A DNA stretch of 64,000 nucleotides from Microbacterium helvum (GTDB taxonomy: Bacteria > Actinomycetota > Actinomycetes > Actinomycetales > Microbacteriaceae), in the NCBI RefSeq assembly GCF_014779795.1, contig NZ_JACXZS010000009.1:124001-188000 (forward strand), in the 5' to 3' direction. The notes under the pieces are model-generated. The model made no database searches. It saw only the letters and a list, made by a program, of their open reading frames with translations, and was not told the origin of the DNA. Numbering within the stretch: position 1 is the first letter of the stretch; each line of letters begins with the position of its first letter. This document shows positions 32,685-41,760 of the stretch, piece after piece. A program made the position numbers and the translations under genes.

Positions 32685-34679
32685 ATGAGCGAACAGAACC
32701 CGATCACGCACGCCGGCAGCAGCCAGATCGACCACCTGCTCACCGAGGATCGGCGCTTCGCGCCCTCGTCCGAGTTCGCTGCGAACGCCGTGGCCACCGC
32801 CGAGCTCTACGACCACGCCAAGGCCGACCGCGAGGGCTTCTGGGCCGACCAGGCGCGCGAGCTGCACTGGCACAAGCCGTTCACCGAGGTGCTCGACTGG
32901 TCGAACCCCCCGTTCGCGAAGTGGTTCGCGGACGGCGAGCTCAACGTCGCGTACAACTGCCTCGACCGCCACGTCGAGGCGGGCAACGGCGACCGCGTCG
33001 CACTGCTGTGGGAGGGCGAGCCCGGTGACGAGCGACGCGTCACCTACGCCGAGCTCACCGACGAGGTCAAGCGCCTCGCGAACGTGCTCGAGGGCCTCGG
33101 CATCGGTCAGGGCGACCGCGTCGCGATCTACCTGCCGATGATCCCCGAGGCGGTCGCCTCGATGCTCGCGGTCGCACGCATCGGCGCCATCCACTCGGTC
33201 GTCTTCGGCGGCTTCTCGGCCGACAGCCTGCGCGCGCGCATCGACGACGCGGGAGCGAAGCTCGTCATCACCGCCGACGGCGGCTACCGCAAGGGCAAGG
33301 TGTCGGCCCTCAAGCCCGCTGTCGACCTCGCGCTCGGCGACCGCGGCACGGGCCCGCAAGAGACGGTGGAGCACGTGCTCGTCGTCAAGCGCGGCGACAA
33401 CGAGGTCGAGTGGACCGAAGGCCGCGACCTGTGGTGGCACGAGGTCGTCTCCGCCGCGTCAGGCGAACACGAGGCGCAGGCGTTCCCGGCGGAGAACCCG
33501 CTGTTCATCCTCTACACGTCCGGCACGACCGGAAAGCCCAAGGGCATCCTGCACACCTCAGGCGGTTACCTCGCGCAGGCCGCCTTCACCAACAAGGTCG
33601 TGCACGACATCCACCCTGAGACGGACGTGTACTGGTGCACGGCCGACATCGGCTGGGTGACCGGTCACACCTACGTCACGTACGGCCCGCTCGCCAACGG
33701 GGCGACGCAGGTGCTGTACGAGGGCACGCCCGACGCTCCGCACCCCGGCCGCTGGTGGGAGATCGTGCAGAAGTACGGCGTGACGGTGCTCTACACCGCG
33801 CCGACAGCGATCCGCTCGTTCATGAAGCTCGGCCGTGCCATCCCGAAGCAGTTCGACCTGTCGTCGCTGCGCCTGCTCGGCTCGGTGGGCGAGCCCATCA
33901 ACCCCGAGGCGTGGATGTGGTACCGCAAGATCATCGGCGGCAAGACCGCGCCGATCGTCGACACGTGGTGGCAGACCGAGACCGGCGCGATCATGGTGTC
34001 GGCGCTGCCCGGCGTCACCGAGACCAAGCCGGGGTCGGCGCAGGTGCCGCTGCCCGGCATCTCGATCGACGTCGTCGACGAGGACGGCGCTCACGTCGGC
34101 AACGGCAACGGCGGCCTGCTCGTGATCACCGAGCCCTGGCCGTCGATGCTGCGCGGCATCTGGGGCGACCCGGAGCGCTTCGTCGAGACCTACTGGGAGA
34201 AGTTCCAGAAGCAGGGCTTCTACTTCGCCGGCGACGGCGCGCGCCTCGACGACGACGGCGATGTGTGGCTGCTGGGCCGCGTCGACGACGTGATGAACGT
34301 GTCGGGTCACCGCCTGTCGACGACCGAGATCGAATCGGCGCTCGTCGGCAACGAGGCGGTCGCCGAGGCCGCGGTCGTCGGCGCCTCCGACGAGACCACG
34401 GGCCAGGCGGTCGTCGCGTTCGTCATCATCAAGCAGTCGTATCTGGACGAGAACCCGGTTGAAGGACTCGGCCAGACGCTGCGGCAGTGGGTGGGCGAGC
34501 AGATCGGCCCGATCGCGCGTCCCCGCGACGTGTACATCGTCGGCGAGCTGCCCAAGACCCGCTCGGGCAAGATCATGCGGCGGCTGCTCCGCGATGTCGC
34601 CGAGGGCCGCGAGGTCGGCGACACCACGACGCTCGCCGACACCGCTGTGATGTCGGTGATCTCGGCACAGGTCAAGTAA
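32685..34679 (+). CDS. acs: Acetyl-CoA synthetase (AMP-forming)
   Basis: This 664-residue enzyme activates acetate to acetyl-CoA through acetyl-AMP. The adenylate-forming core has P-loop FILYTSGTTGKPKGI, the ACS-specific VYWCTADIGWVTGHTY, TAPTAIRSFM and the A5 motif DTWWQTETGA. The hinge and C-terminal domain reads FAGDGARLDDDGDVWLLGRV. The acetylatable, catalytic lysine sits in PKTRSGKIMRRLLRD near residue 629. Length is typical (about 650). Start ATG 32685 follows AAAGGAG. It works with AckA at the right end of the window in acetate use and overflow. Confidence 0.97.
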   Translation: MSEQNPITHAGSSQIDHLLTEDRRFAPSSEFAANAVATAELYDHAKADREGFWADQARELHWHKPFTEVLDWSNPPFAKWFADGELNVAYNCLDRHVEAGNGDRVALLWEGEPGDERRVTYAELTDEVKRLANVLEGLGIGQGDRVAIYLPMIPEAVASMLAVARIGAIHSVVFGGFSADSLRARIDDAGAKLVITADGGYRKGKVSALKPAVDLALGDRGTGPQETVEHVLVVKRGDNEVEWTEGRDLWWHEVVSAASGEHEAQAFPAENPLFILYTSGTTGKPKGILHTSGGYLAQAAFTNKVVHDIHPETDVYWCTADIGWVTGHTYVTYGPLANGATQVLYEGTPDAPHPGRWWEIVQKYGVTVLYTAPTAIRSFMKLGRAIPKQFDLSSLRLLGSVGEPINPEAWMWYRKIIGGKTAPIVDTWWQTETGAIMVSALPGVTETKPGSAQVPLPGISIDVVDEDGAHVGNGNGGLLVITEPWPSMLRGIWGDPERFVETYWEKFQKQGFYFAGDGARLDDDGDVWLLGRVDDVMNVSGHRLSTTEIESALVGNEAVAEAAVVGASDETTGQAVVAFVIIKQSYLDENPVEGLGQTLRQWVGEQIGPIARPRDVYIVGELPKTRSGKIMRRLLRDVAEGREVGDTTTLADTAVMSVISAQVK

Positions 34680-34687
34680 GGACGAGA

Positions 34688-34726
34688 AGAGGGGATGCCG
34701 CAGCCTCGGGCCGCGGCATCCCCTCT
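34688..34726. terminator. Bidirectional terminator between acs and ridA
   Basis: 14-bp arms (AGAGGGGATGCCGC and its complement) with an 11-base loop, between convergent genes. Confidence 0.8.
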
Positions 34727-34735
34727 GTCATTCGG

Positions 34736-35203
34736 TCACGCGAACGAGAAGACGACCTCGACCTCGACGGGCGCATCGAGCGGCAGGACGGGGACGCCCA
34801 CGGCCGAGCGCGCGTGGCGGCCGGAGTCGCCGAAGATCTCGCCGAGCACCTCGCTCGCGCCGTTGATCACTCCGGGCTGTCCTGTGAACTCGGGCACCGA
34901 GGCCACGAAGCCGGTCACCTTGAGCACGCCCGTGAGGCGGTCGACGCCGCCGACGGCCGCGGCGGCCGCGGCGATCGCGTTGAGCGCGCTCTGACGCGCG
35001 CATGCCTTGGCGTCCTCAGCGGGAACGAGTCCGTGCCCGTCGCCCACCTTGCCGGTCGCCGGCAGCGCGCCGGCCACCATCGGCAGCTGCCCGGCGGTGT
35101 AGACGAGGTCGCCGTGCGCCTTCGCGGGGACGTAGGCGGCCACCGGCGGGACGACGGAGGGAAGCTCGATGCCGAGCTCGGCGAGACGTTCGCTGACGGC
35201 CAT
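34736..35203 (-). CDS. RidA family (YjgF/YER057c/UK114) protein
   Basis: This 155-residue protein belongs to the larger, Rid-like subgroup. It has VYTAGQLPMVAGALPATGKV near residues 34-53, ALNAIAAAAAAVGGVDRLTG in the middle and VPVLPLDAPVEVEVVFSFA at the C-terminus. Canonical RidA deaminates reactive enamine/imine intermediates and has a conserved arginine; I see SGRHARSAVGVP in the expected strand, where that arginine usually lies. The ATG at 35203 overlaps no gene and leaves two bases to the preceding stop, so it is co-transcribed with the DUF4177-like gene. Confidence 0.88.
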   Translation of the reverse strand: MAVSERLAELGIELPSVVPPVAAYVPAKAHGDLVYTAGQLPMVAGALPATGKVGDGHGLVPAEDAKACARQSALNAIAAAAAAVGGVDRLTGVLKVTGFVASVPEFTGQPGVINGASEVLGEIFGDSGRHARSAVGVPVLPLDAPVEVEVVFSFA

Positions 35204-35205
35204 GG

Positions 35206-35421
35206 TCACTCCCCCTCGAACTGACGGGCGGCCTGGGCTGCGGCATCCAGTCCGGCGTTCTGCTGGCCGCCGCCCGACGGGCGCTTGAAGTACGCGACCA
35301 GCCCGCCCTCGGGGCCGGGCACGATCTGCACGAGCTCCCAGCCCTGCTTGCCCCAGTTGTTGAGGATCGCGGCGGTGTTGTGGATCAGAAGGGGCGTGGT
35401 GAGGTACTCCCACGTCGTCAT
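35206..35421 (-). CDS. Small conserved actinobacterial protein, DUF4177-like
   Basis: A 71-residue soluble protein: MTTWEYLTTPLLIHNTAAIL, then NNWGKQGWELVQIVPGPEGG and a strand LVAYFKRP. The WEY...GWELV pattern recalls DUF4177, a small beta-alpha domain of unknown function. It is first in a two-gene unit with ridA and divergent from the PBP gene (110 bp between starts), an arrangement frequent in actinobacteria. Function is unknown. Confidence 0.82.
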   Translation of the reverse strand: MTTWEYLTTPLLIHNTAAILNNWGKQGWELVQIVPGPEGGLVAYFKRPSGGGQQNAGLDAAAQAARQFEGE

Positions 35422-35518
35422 CGCGACTCCTCGAGTGTGCGGAAAGTGACGGCTGATGAAGGCTGAGAAACACCTTTGTCGGCTGAGAGTCCTTGATGGA
35501 TCGCCCAGGTATCTCCCT

Positions 35519-35524
35519 TACGAT
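35519..35524 (+). promoter_or_regulatory. -10 box of leaderless promoter, PBP gene
   Basis: TACGAT, seven bases before the ATG at 35532. Confidence 0.5.
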
Positions 35525-35531
35525 CAAGCCT

Positions 35532-38384
35532 ATGCCTGATACCAAACGCACGGCCACCGGCGTGCTCGGCGGACTCGCCGGACTCGTCGGCCTCAGTGCC
35601 GCAGCCGGTGTCCTCATCGCCGCGACCGTCACCCCCGCGGTCGCGATCACGAGCACCGCGGCAGAGCGCGCGATCACGATGTTCGACAACCTTCCGAGCG
35701 TCCTCGACATCGATCAGCTCATGCTCCCCAGCAACTTCTACTACACCGATCCGAACACCGGCCAGCCGGCGCTCATGACCAAGTTCCTCGAGCAGGACCG
35801 CACCCAGGTCGAGTTCGATCAGATCGCTCCCGTCATGTACGACGCGCTGCTGTCGAGCGAGGACCCCCGCTACTACCAGCACGGCGGCATCGACCTCATC
35901 GGCACCGCGCGCGCCCTCCTCTCGAACGCCAAGGGCGGCGCCGAGACACAGGGTGCCTCGTCGATCAGCCAGCAGTATGTCAAGAACGTGCTGATCCAGA
36001 AGTGCGAGCGGGACGCGAAAGAGGAATACGAGGTCGACAAGGACGGCAACGTCGTCCTCGACGAGAAAAAGAACCCTGTGGTCGCGGTGACCCGCGAGAA
36101 GGCGCTGCAGGATTGCTGGACCGACGCCACGACCGCCGACGGCCCCGAGGGCTATACGCGCAAGCTGCAGGAGATGCGGTACGCGATCTCGCTCGAGCAG
36201 AAGTACTCGAAGAACGACATCCTGCTCGGCTACATGAACATCGCCAACTGGGGCGGTGTCACGTATGGCATCGAGTCGGCGGCGCGCCAGTACTTCGGCA
36301 CCACCGCGGCGAACCTGACCGTCGCACAGGCCGCCACACTCGCCGGCATGGTGCAGAACCCCAACAACTTCCGCATCGACAAGCCGCTCGGCTCCATCTG
36401 GAGTCAGGACGGCACCACGAGCTTCAACAAGGCGCCGGACGGCGTGATCGACGAGGGCGCCAACCTCGTCGCCCTCGACAACCTCGTGAAGTCCGGCGAG
36501 ATCACCGAGGAGCAGAAGTTCGCCGCAGCCGACGGCTACACCTCCACGAAGGTGCGGCAGCTGTACGTTCTCAGCCGCATGCTCGATGACGGCAAGATCA
36601 CCCGCGAGCAGTACGTCGAGGCCGCGGTCTGGCCGATCACTCCGAACGTGGTCCCCGCGCAGACGGGATGCTTCAACGCCAAGGGCATGGAGTACTTCTG
36701 TCAGTACGTGAAGGACGTCATCTTGAACGATCCCGCGTTCGGTGAGAAGCCCGAGGACCGGCGGCAGCTGCTGGACCGTGGCGGCCTGAACGTCTACACA
36801 ACCCTGGACCCGCGCATTCAGGCGTCCGCGCAGGAGGCGATGGCAGCGAACGCGCCGGCCACCATCCCGATGAAGCAGGGCCGTACGCTACCCGATCAAC
36901 CGGGTGTCTTCGGGGCGACCACCACGAGCCTCGAAACCACGACCGGTCGCATTCTCGCAATGTCACAGAACACCCAGTTCAGCGAGGACCAAGCATTCGC
37001 CAGCACCCCGGGCTATTCCTCACTCGTGTACGCGGGCGACCACAACTACGGCACATCGGACGGCTTCAGCGTCGGATCGACCTTCAAGCTGTTCACCCTC
37101 GTCGACTGGCTCGAGAAGGGGCACTCCGTCAACGAGACGCTCAACGGCACGCTGCATGTCTTCAAACGAATCAAGAACAGCTGCAACGACGACTATGACG
37201 GGCAACCCCACGACTGGGTCAACGTGTCCAACGATCTGATCAACAACTTCGCCAAGGCTCCGGGCTACATCGGCACACCGATGCGATTCACGAGAGACTC
37301 GCTCAACACCGGCTACTTCGCGATGGCCGAGAAGCTCGATCTGTGCGACATCAAGAACGTCGCGACCCGGATGGGCGTTACCCTTGCGAAGACCGGCAAG
37401 CCCGTCAAGATGGACAGCCTCAACTCGATCATCGGCACGAACGCAGTGTCGCCCCTTGCAGTCGCCGCCGCGTACGGAACGGTCGCGAACAATGGCGTCT
37501 ACTGCCAGCCACAGGCAATCGATCGCGTGACCGATTCCAAAGGCAGCGAACTGCCCAAGCCGGAGCGTACCTGCTCACCGGTCATTGCGCCCAACGTCGC
37601 GGCTACTGCGGCCTATGCGCTCCAGGGCGTGATGAACGGTGGTACCGGTGCCCGAGGCAACCCGAACGACGGCACGCAGCTGATCGGCAAGACCGGGACT
37701 CACGAGGAGCTCCAGACCTGGCTGATCGAGTCCAGCACCCAGGTCGCGACTGCCACGTGGGCTGGCAATGTTCAAGGCGGCGGCGATGTGTTCAAGACAT
37801 ACAACGGTCGCCAGGCCTTGTCTGACATCCGGTACAGCATTGCCAGGGCTGTGCAAGGAACTGCGAACGAGACTCATCCTGCCGGGCCATTTGCAGCTCC
37901 TGACACCGAGCTCACCAAGGTGCAGATGATCGATCTTCCGAACGTGCTCGGCATGTCGATGCAGGAGGCTCAGACGAAGCTCGAAGACGCCGGCTTCACG
38001 GTCCAGGTTGGCCCGGAGACGGCCTCGAACCAGCCTGCGGGCACCGTCGGTGCGCAGAGCCCCGAGGCGGGCAAGGTCGCGGGCGGCACCACCGTCACGA
38101 TCAGCCCGAGCAACGGCAAGGGGCTGTCCGTACCCGACGTGTCGGGTCGCTCGCTCGACGACGCCAAGCGGGCGCTGCGCGCGGCCGGCTTCGGCAACGT
38201 CAATGACGGCCAGTGCACGCCCACCAAGGACGGGTCGAACGAGCCTCGTGCCACCGACACGAATCCGGCCGCGAACTCCGTCGTGGACCGCAACGCCCCC
38301 ATCAGCGTCAACTACACCTCCTCGAACTGCGGTGGCAGTGGAGGCGGCGGCGGGCGCGGGAACAACGGCAACGGTGACGACTAG
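35532..38384 (+). CDS. Class A penicillin-binding protein with PASTA domains (PonA-like)
   Basis: A 950-residue bifunctional peptidoglycan synthase. Its N-terminal helix (GLAGLVGLSAAAGVLIAATV) is followed by a GT51 glycosyltransferase (LLSSEDPRYYQHGGIDLIGT, SSISQQYVKNVL). The transpeptidase has the SxxK serine in VGSTFKLF, the SxN motif in DSLNTGYF and KTGT. Two PASTA domains (VQMIDLPNVLGMSMQEAQTK; LSVPDVSGRSLDDAKRALRA) precede a Gly/Asn-rich tail. ATG 35532 fits the leaderless promoter. The transpeptidase stretch, about 36.85-37.9 kb, uses AAA, CGA, CAA, TCA and ACA codons that are rare elsewhere, suggesting a recombined segment. Confidence 0.95.
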   Translation: MPDTKRTATGVLGGLAGLVGLSAAAGVLIAATVTPAVAITSTAAERAITMFDNLPSVLDIDQLMLPSNFYYTDPNTGQPALMTKFLEQDRTQVEFDQIAPVMYDALLSSEDPRYYQHGGIDLIGTARALLSNAKGGAETQGASSISQQYVKNVLIQKCERDAKEEYEVDKDGNVVLDEKKNPVVAVTREKALQDCWTDATTADGPEGYTRKLQEMRYAISLEQKYSKNDILLGYMNIANWGGVTYGIESAARQYFGTTAANLTVAQAATLAGMVQNPNNFRIDKPLGSIWSQDGTTSFNKAPDGVIDEGANLVALDNLVKSGEITEEQKFAAADGYTSTKVRQLYVLSRMLDDGKITREQYVEAAVWPITPNVVPAQTGCFNAKGMEYFCQYVKDVILNDPAFGEKPEDRRQLLDRGGLNVYTTLDPRIQASAQEAMAANAPATIPMKQGRTLPDQPGVFGATTTSLETTTGRILAMSQNTQFSEDQAFASTPGYSSLVYAGDHNYGTSDGFSVGSTFKLFTLVDWLEKGHSVNETLNGTLHVFKRIKNSCNDDYDGQPHDWVNVSNDLINNFAKAPGYIGTPMRFTRDSLNTGYFAMAEKLDLCDIKNVATRMGVTLAKTGKPVKMDSLNSIIGTNAVSPLAVAAAYGTVANNGVYCQPQAIDRVTDSKGSELPKPERTCSPVIAPNVAATAAYALQGVMNGGTGARGNPNDGTQLIGKTGTHEELQTWLIESSTQVATATWAGNVQGGGDVFKTYNGRQALSDIRYSIARAVQGTANETHPAGPFAAPDTELTKVQMIDLPNVLGMSMQEAQTKLEDAGFTVQVGPETASNQPAGTVGAQSPEAGKVAGGTTVTISPSNGKGLSVPDVSGRSLDDAKRALRAAGFGNVNDGQCTPTKDGSNEPRATDTNPAANSVVDRNAPISVNYTSSNCGGSGGGGGRGNNGNGDD

Positions 38385-39328
38385 TGCCGGCAGCATCCAC
38401 TCGCACCGCCCTCACCGTGCTCGGCACGGTGGGGGCGGTCGGCGCAGGCGCCGCGATCTGGGGCATCGGCATCGAGCGCTACCTGTTCACCGTCCGCTTC
38501 CATGAGGTGCCGGTGCTGCCGGACGGCGCAGCGCCGATCCGCGTGCTGCATCTGTCGGACGCGCACATGGCGCCATGGCAGCACCGCAAGCAGCGGTGGA
38601 TCGCGGCTCTCGCCGAGCTGCAGCCCGACCTGATCGTCAACACCGGCGACAACATGGGCCACGACGACGGGCTGCGCGGCCTTCGCGCCGCGTACGACCC
38701 GTTGCGCGGCATCCCGGGATTCTTCGTCCACGGGTCGAACGACCACGCGTCGCCGTCCCCGCGCAACCCGTTCAAGTACTTCCTCGGACCGTCGAAGGCC
38801 GAGCCGACGTGGGAGCCGCTGGACACGCAGGCTCTCGACCGCTACCTCACCGATGAGCTGGGCTGGCTCGACCTCAACAACCGAACCGGTTCGGTGGATG
38901 CCGGCGGCCTGCGCGTCGGAGCGTTCGGCGTGAGCGACGCACACCGCGGCTGGGACCGGCTGGAGGTGCTCCCCGAGCAGGTCGAGGCGCTGCGCGCCGG
39001 AGCGCCGGACCTGACGATCGGCGTGACGCACGCACCGTACCGTCGCGTCCTGGACGACTTCGTCGACCTCGGCGCGGATGTGGTCTTCGCGGGGCACACG
39101 CACGGCGGCCAGGTGCGCGTGCCGGGCTTCGGAGCGCTCGTCGCCAACTGCGACATCCCGCTGAAGCAGGCGCGAGGCCTCAGTGAGTGGACTCACCTCG
39201 GGCGCACCGTCCCGCTGAACGTGAGCGCGGGGCTCGGGCACTCGATCTACGCCCCGGTGCGCTTCGCGTGCCGCCCGGAGGCGTCTCTTCTCACGCTGAT
39301 TCCCCGGCGTGGTCAACAGCACCCCTGA
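38384..39328 (+). CDS. Membrane-associated metallophosphoesterase
   Basis: A 314-residue calcineurin-type phosphoesterase with an N-terminal hydrophobic segment (LTVLGTVGAVGAGAAIWGIG). Metal-site motifs are VLHLSDAHM, VNTGDNMGH, FVHGSNDH (family GNHD becomes GSND), GVTHAPYRR and FAGHTHGGQV. The Ser replacing the usual Gly-Asn-His pattern at GSNDH keeps the Asn. Proteins of this kind lie next to class A PBP genes in many actinobacteria and may act on lipid or envelope phosphates. GTG at 38384 overlaps the PBP stop by one base, so translation is coupled. Confidence 0.92.
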   Translation: MPAASTRTALTVLGTVGAVGAGAAIWGIGIERYLFTVRFHEVPVLPDGAAPIRVLHLSDAHMAPWQHRKQRWIAALAELQPDLIVNTGDNMGHDDGLRGLRAAYDPLRGIPGFFVHGSNDHASPSPRNPFKYFLGPSKAEPTWEPLDTQALDRYLTDELGWLDLNNRTGSVDAGGLRVGAFGVSDAHRGWDRLEVLPEQVEALRAGAPDLTIGVTHAPYRRVLDDFVDLGADVVFAGHTHGGQVRVPGFGALVANCDIPLKQARGLSEWTHLGRTVPLNVSAGLGHSIYAPVRFACRPEASLLTLIPRRGQQHP

Positions 39329-39357
39329 CGATCGGTTAGACTCGGAGGGTTGCAAAA

Positions 39358-39434
<77 letters not shown>

Positions 39435-39450
39435 CAGAGCAAGATCTGAC

Positions 39451-39483
39451 AAGAGGCTCCGCCGGAAGGCGGGGCCTCTTTCA
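39451..39483 (+). terminator. Terminator after tRNA-Pro
   Basis: Hairpin AAGAGGCTCCGCC / GGCGGGGCCTCTT with one mismatch and loop GGAA, followed by T residues. Confidence 0.75.
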
Positions 39484-39499
39484 TGAAAGGACCGAGATC

Positions 39500-40276
39500 G
39501 TGACCGACGCCGTCGCTCCCCGACTTGTCGCCTTCGATCTCGACGACACTCTGGCGCCGTCGAAGAGCGCGATCGACCCGCGGATGGGCGAGCTGCTCAT
39601 CGCGCTGGCGCAGCGCGTGGAGGTGGCGATCATCTCCGGCGGGCAGCTCGCGCAGTTCACGACGCAGGTGGTGGACCGGCTCCCGGATGCCGCGGCCGAC
39701 GTCCGAGCGCGACTGCACCTGCTGCCGACGTGCGGCACGCAGTACTACCGCCTGTCGGCCGACGCGGTGGAGACCATCTACCAGCGCTCGCTCACCGACG
39801 ATCAGAAGACGCGTGCGCTCGCGGCCGTCGAGGGCGAGGCGCGCCGCCTGGGCCTCTGGGCGTCTGAGACCTGGGGCGACATCCTCGAAGACCGCGGCTC
39901 GCAGATCACCTTCTCGGCGCTCGGACAGCAGGCTCCCGTCCCGGCCAAGATGGCGTGGGATCCCACCGGCGAGAAGAAGAGCCTCCTGCGCGCAGCCGTC
40001 GCGGCCTTGCTCCCCGACCTCGAGGTGCGCTCGGGAGGGTCGACCTCGGTCGACATCACCGAGCAGGGCATCGACAAGGCCTACGGCATGCGGCAGCTCG
40101 CCGAGCAGACCGGCATCGCCCTGGACGACATGCTCTTCGTCGGCGACCGGCTGGACCCCGACGGCAACGACTATCCCGTCCTGGCGATGGGCGTGCGCTG
40201 CCACGCGGTCGACGGCTGGGAGGACACCATCACGTACCTCGAGGCGCTGATCCCGACGCTGCCCGTCCGCGGCTGA
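39500..40276 (+). CDS. HAD-IIB family phosphatase (phosphomannomutase/Cof-like fold)
   Basis: A 258-residue HAD hydrolase. Motif I is LVAFDLDDTLAPSK with both catalytic Asp residues, motif II is AIISGG, motif III includes the lysine in IDKAYGMRQLAEQTG, and motif IV is MLFVGDRLDPDGNDYPV. The cap (KMAWDPTGEKKSLLRAAVAA, then SGGSTSVDITEQGIDK) resembles eukaryotic phosphomannomutase (PMM) and Cof-type IIB phosphatases. Substrate may be a sugar phosphate. GTG at 39500 is preceded by GAAAGGA at about eight bases; the longer frame begins inside tRNA-Pro and is rejected. Confidence 0.88.
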   Translation: MTDAVAPRLVAFDLDDTLAPSKSAIDPRMGELLIALAQRVEVAIISGGQLAQFTTQVVDRLPDAAADVRARLHLLPTCGTQYYRLSADAVETIYQRSLTDDQKTRALAAVEGEARRLGLWASETWGDILEDRGSQITFSALGQQAPVPAKMAWDPTGEKKSLLRAAVAALLPDLEVRSGGSTSVDITEQGIDKAYGMRQLAEQTGIALDDMLFVGDRLDPDGNDYPVLAMGVRCHAVDGWEDTITYLEALIPTLPVRG

Positions 40277-40314
40277 CGACCCTCGTCGCCGGGTTGGCCG
40301 GCTCCGACGGGCGG

Positions 40315-40377
40315 CTCGCCACGTTTCGTCTCGCTCCGCTCGCTCAACGACCAGGAGTTCCCTGGTCGTTGAGCGAG
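40315..40377. repeat. REP-like element with 17-bp terminator hairpin
   Basis: Perfect 17-bp arms CTCGCTCAACGACCAGG (40339-40355) and complement (40361-40377) with a five-base loop, flanked at the left by GTTTCGTCTCGCTCCGCTCG. The right arm GGTCGTTGAGCGAG is, from memory, a frequent intergenic sequence of Micrococcales genomes. It sits between convergent genes and probably also terminates both. Confidence 0.75.
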
Positions 40378-40387
40378 GGCGCGGGCG

Positions 40388-41743
40388 TCAGGCCTTCGCG
40401 CGCGCGGCGGAGGACTTCGCGGTGCGGGATGCTGCGGCATCCCCCTTCGCGACGGTCGCGCGCGGCGAACGCGGGCGCGGGCCGGCCGCCTCTGCAGCAG
40501 CCGCGACGGGCGCGGCCACCGGAACGAGGCGCTGCAGCTGCGTGACGTGACGCGGCTCGAGCTCGGCGATCGACGAGACGCCGAGGAGCTTCATGGTGCG
40601 CTCGATCTCGCTGCGCAGGATCGCGATCGTGCGGTCGACGCCCTGTCGCCCGCCCGCCATCAGTCCGTACAGGTAGGCGCGGCCGATGAGGGTGAACTTC
40701 GCACCGAGCGCGATCGAGGCGACGATGTCGGCGCCGTTCATGATGCCGGTGTCGACCATGACGGTCGCATCCTTGCCGACCTCGCGGACGACCTCGGGCA
40801 GAAGGCGGAACGGGATCGGCGCGCGGTCGAGCTGGCGGCCGCCGTGGTTCGACAGGATGATGCCGTCGACGCCGGCGTCGATGAGCCGCTTCGAGTCCGC
40901 GACGTTCTGCACACCCTTCACGACGATCTTGCCGGGCCAGATGTCGCGGATGATCGCGAGGTCGTCGTAGCTGATCGTCGGGTCCATGGCCGCGTCGAGC
41001 AGCTCGCCGACGGTGCCGCCCGTGGTCGACAGCGACGCGAACTCGAGCTTGGGCGTGGTGAGGAAGTCGTACCACCACCACGGCCGCGGGATGGCGTTGA
41101 CGATCGTGCCGAGGGTCAGCTGCGGCGGGATCGAGAAGCCGTTGCGCTTGTCGCGCAGGCGCGCGCCGGCGACCGGCGTGTCGACGGTGAACAGCAGCGT
41201 GTCGAAGCCCGCGGCGGCGGCGCGACGCGCGAGCCCGTACGAGATCTCGCGGTCGCGCATGACGTACAGCTGGAACCAGTTGCGCCCGTGCGGGTTGGCC
41301 GCCTTGACACCCTCGATCGAGGTCGTGCCGAGCGTCGAGAGGGTGAACGGGATGCCGGCGGCCCCTGCCGCACCGGCACCCGCCGTCTCGCCCTCGGTCT
41401 GCATGAGGCGCGTGAAGCCGGTCGGCGCGATGCCGAACGGCATCGCCGAGGGGCCGCCCAGGATCTCGGTGGACAGATCGACGCTCTCGGCCGGGCGCAG
41501 CACGTCGGGGTGGAACTCGACGTCCTCGAACGCCTGGCGGGCGCGCGCGAGCGACAGCTCGCCCTCCGCGGCACCGTCGGTGTAGTCGAACGCCGCCTTG
41601 GGCGTGCGGCGCTTCGCGATGGTGCGCAGGTCGTAGATCGTGAGCGCGGCGTCGAGGCGGCGCTTGCGCCCGTCGAGCTCGGGCTTCTTGAACTGCATGA
41701 GCTCGAGCAGCTCAGCGGGCTTGGGGAACTGGCGGGTGACCAT
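40388..41743 (-). CDS. lldD: FMN-dependent L-lactate dehydrogenase (quinone)
   Basis: A 451-residue alpha-hydroxy-acid oxidase-type enzyme oxidising L-lactate to pyruvate and passing electrons to the quinone pool. FMN/active-site tracts are [27 protein letters not shown] (Tyr), [32 protein letters not shown] (Lys), [13 protein letters not shown] (catalytic His) and [16 protein letters not shown] (substrate Arg). A 50-residue Ala/Pro/Arg-rich C-terminal tail is longer than the family core. ATG 41743 is 17 bp downstream of lldR, on the same strand. It is likely induced by lactate through LldR. Confidence 0.96.
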   Translation of the reverse strand: MVTRQFPKPAELLELMQFKKPELDGRKRRLDAALTIYDLRTIAKRRTPKAAFDYTDGAAEGELSLARARQAFEDVEFHPDVLRPAESVDLSTEILGGPSAMPFGIAPTGFTRLMQTEGETAGAGAAGAAGIPFTLSTLGTTSIEGVKAANPHGRNWFQLYVMRDREISYGLARRAAAAGFDTLLFTVDTPVAGARLRDKRNGFSIPPQLTLGTIVNAIPRPWWWYDFLTTPKLEFASLSTTGGTVGELLDAAMDPTISYDDLAIIRDIWPGKIVVKGVQNVADSKRLIDAGVDGIILSNHGGRQLDRAPIPFRLLPEVVREVGKDATVMVDTGIMNGADIVASIALGAKFTLIGRAYLYGLMAGGRQGVDRTIAILRSEIERTMKLLGVSSIAELEPRHVTQLQRLVPVAAPVAAAAEAAGPRPRSPRATVAKGDAAASRTAKSSAARAKA

Positions 41744-41760
41744 GGGGACCTCTCGTTCGG

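Noticed and set aside
35422..35518. Small regulatory gene (WhiB or similar) in the PBP divergent spacer
   Set aside because: No frame with cysteine clusters or a ribosome site exists in this 97 base region.
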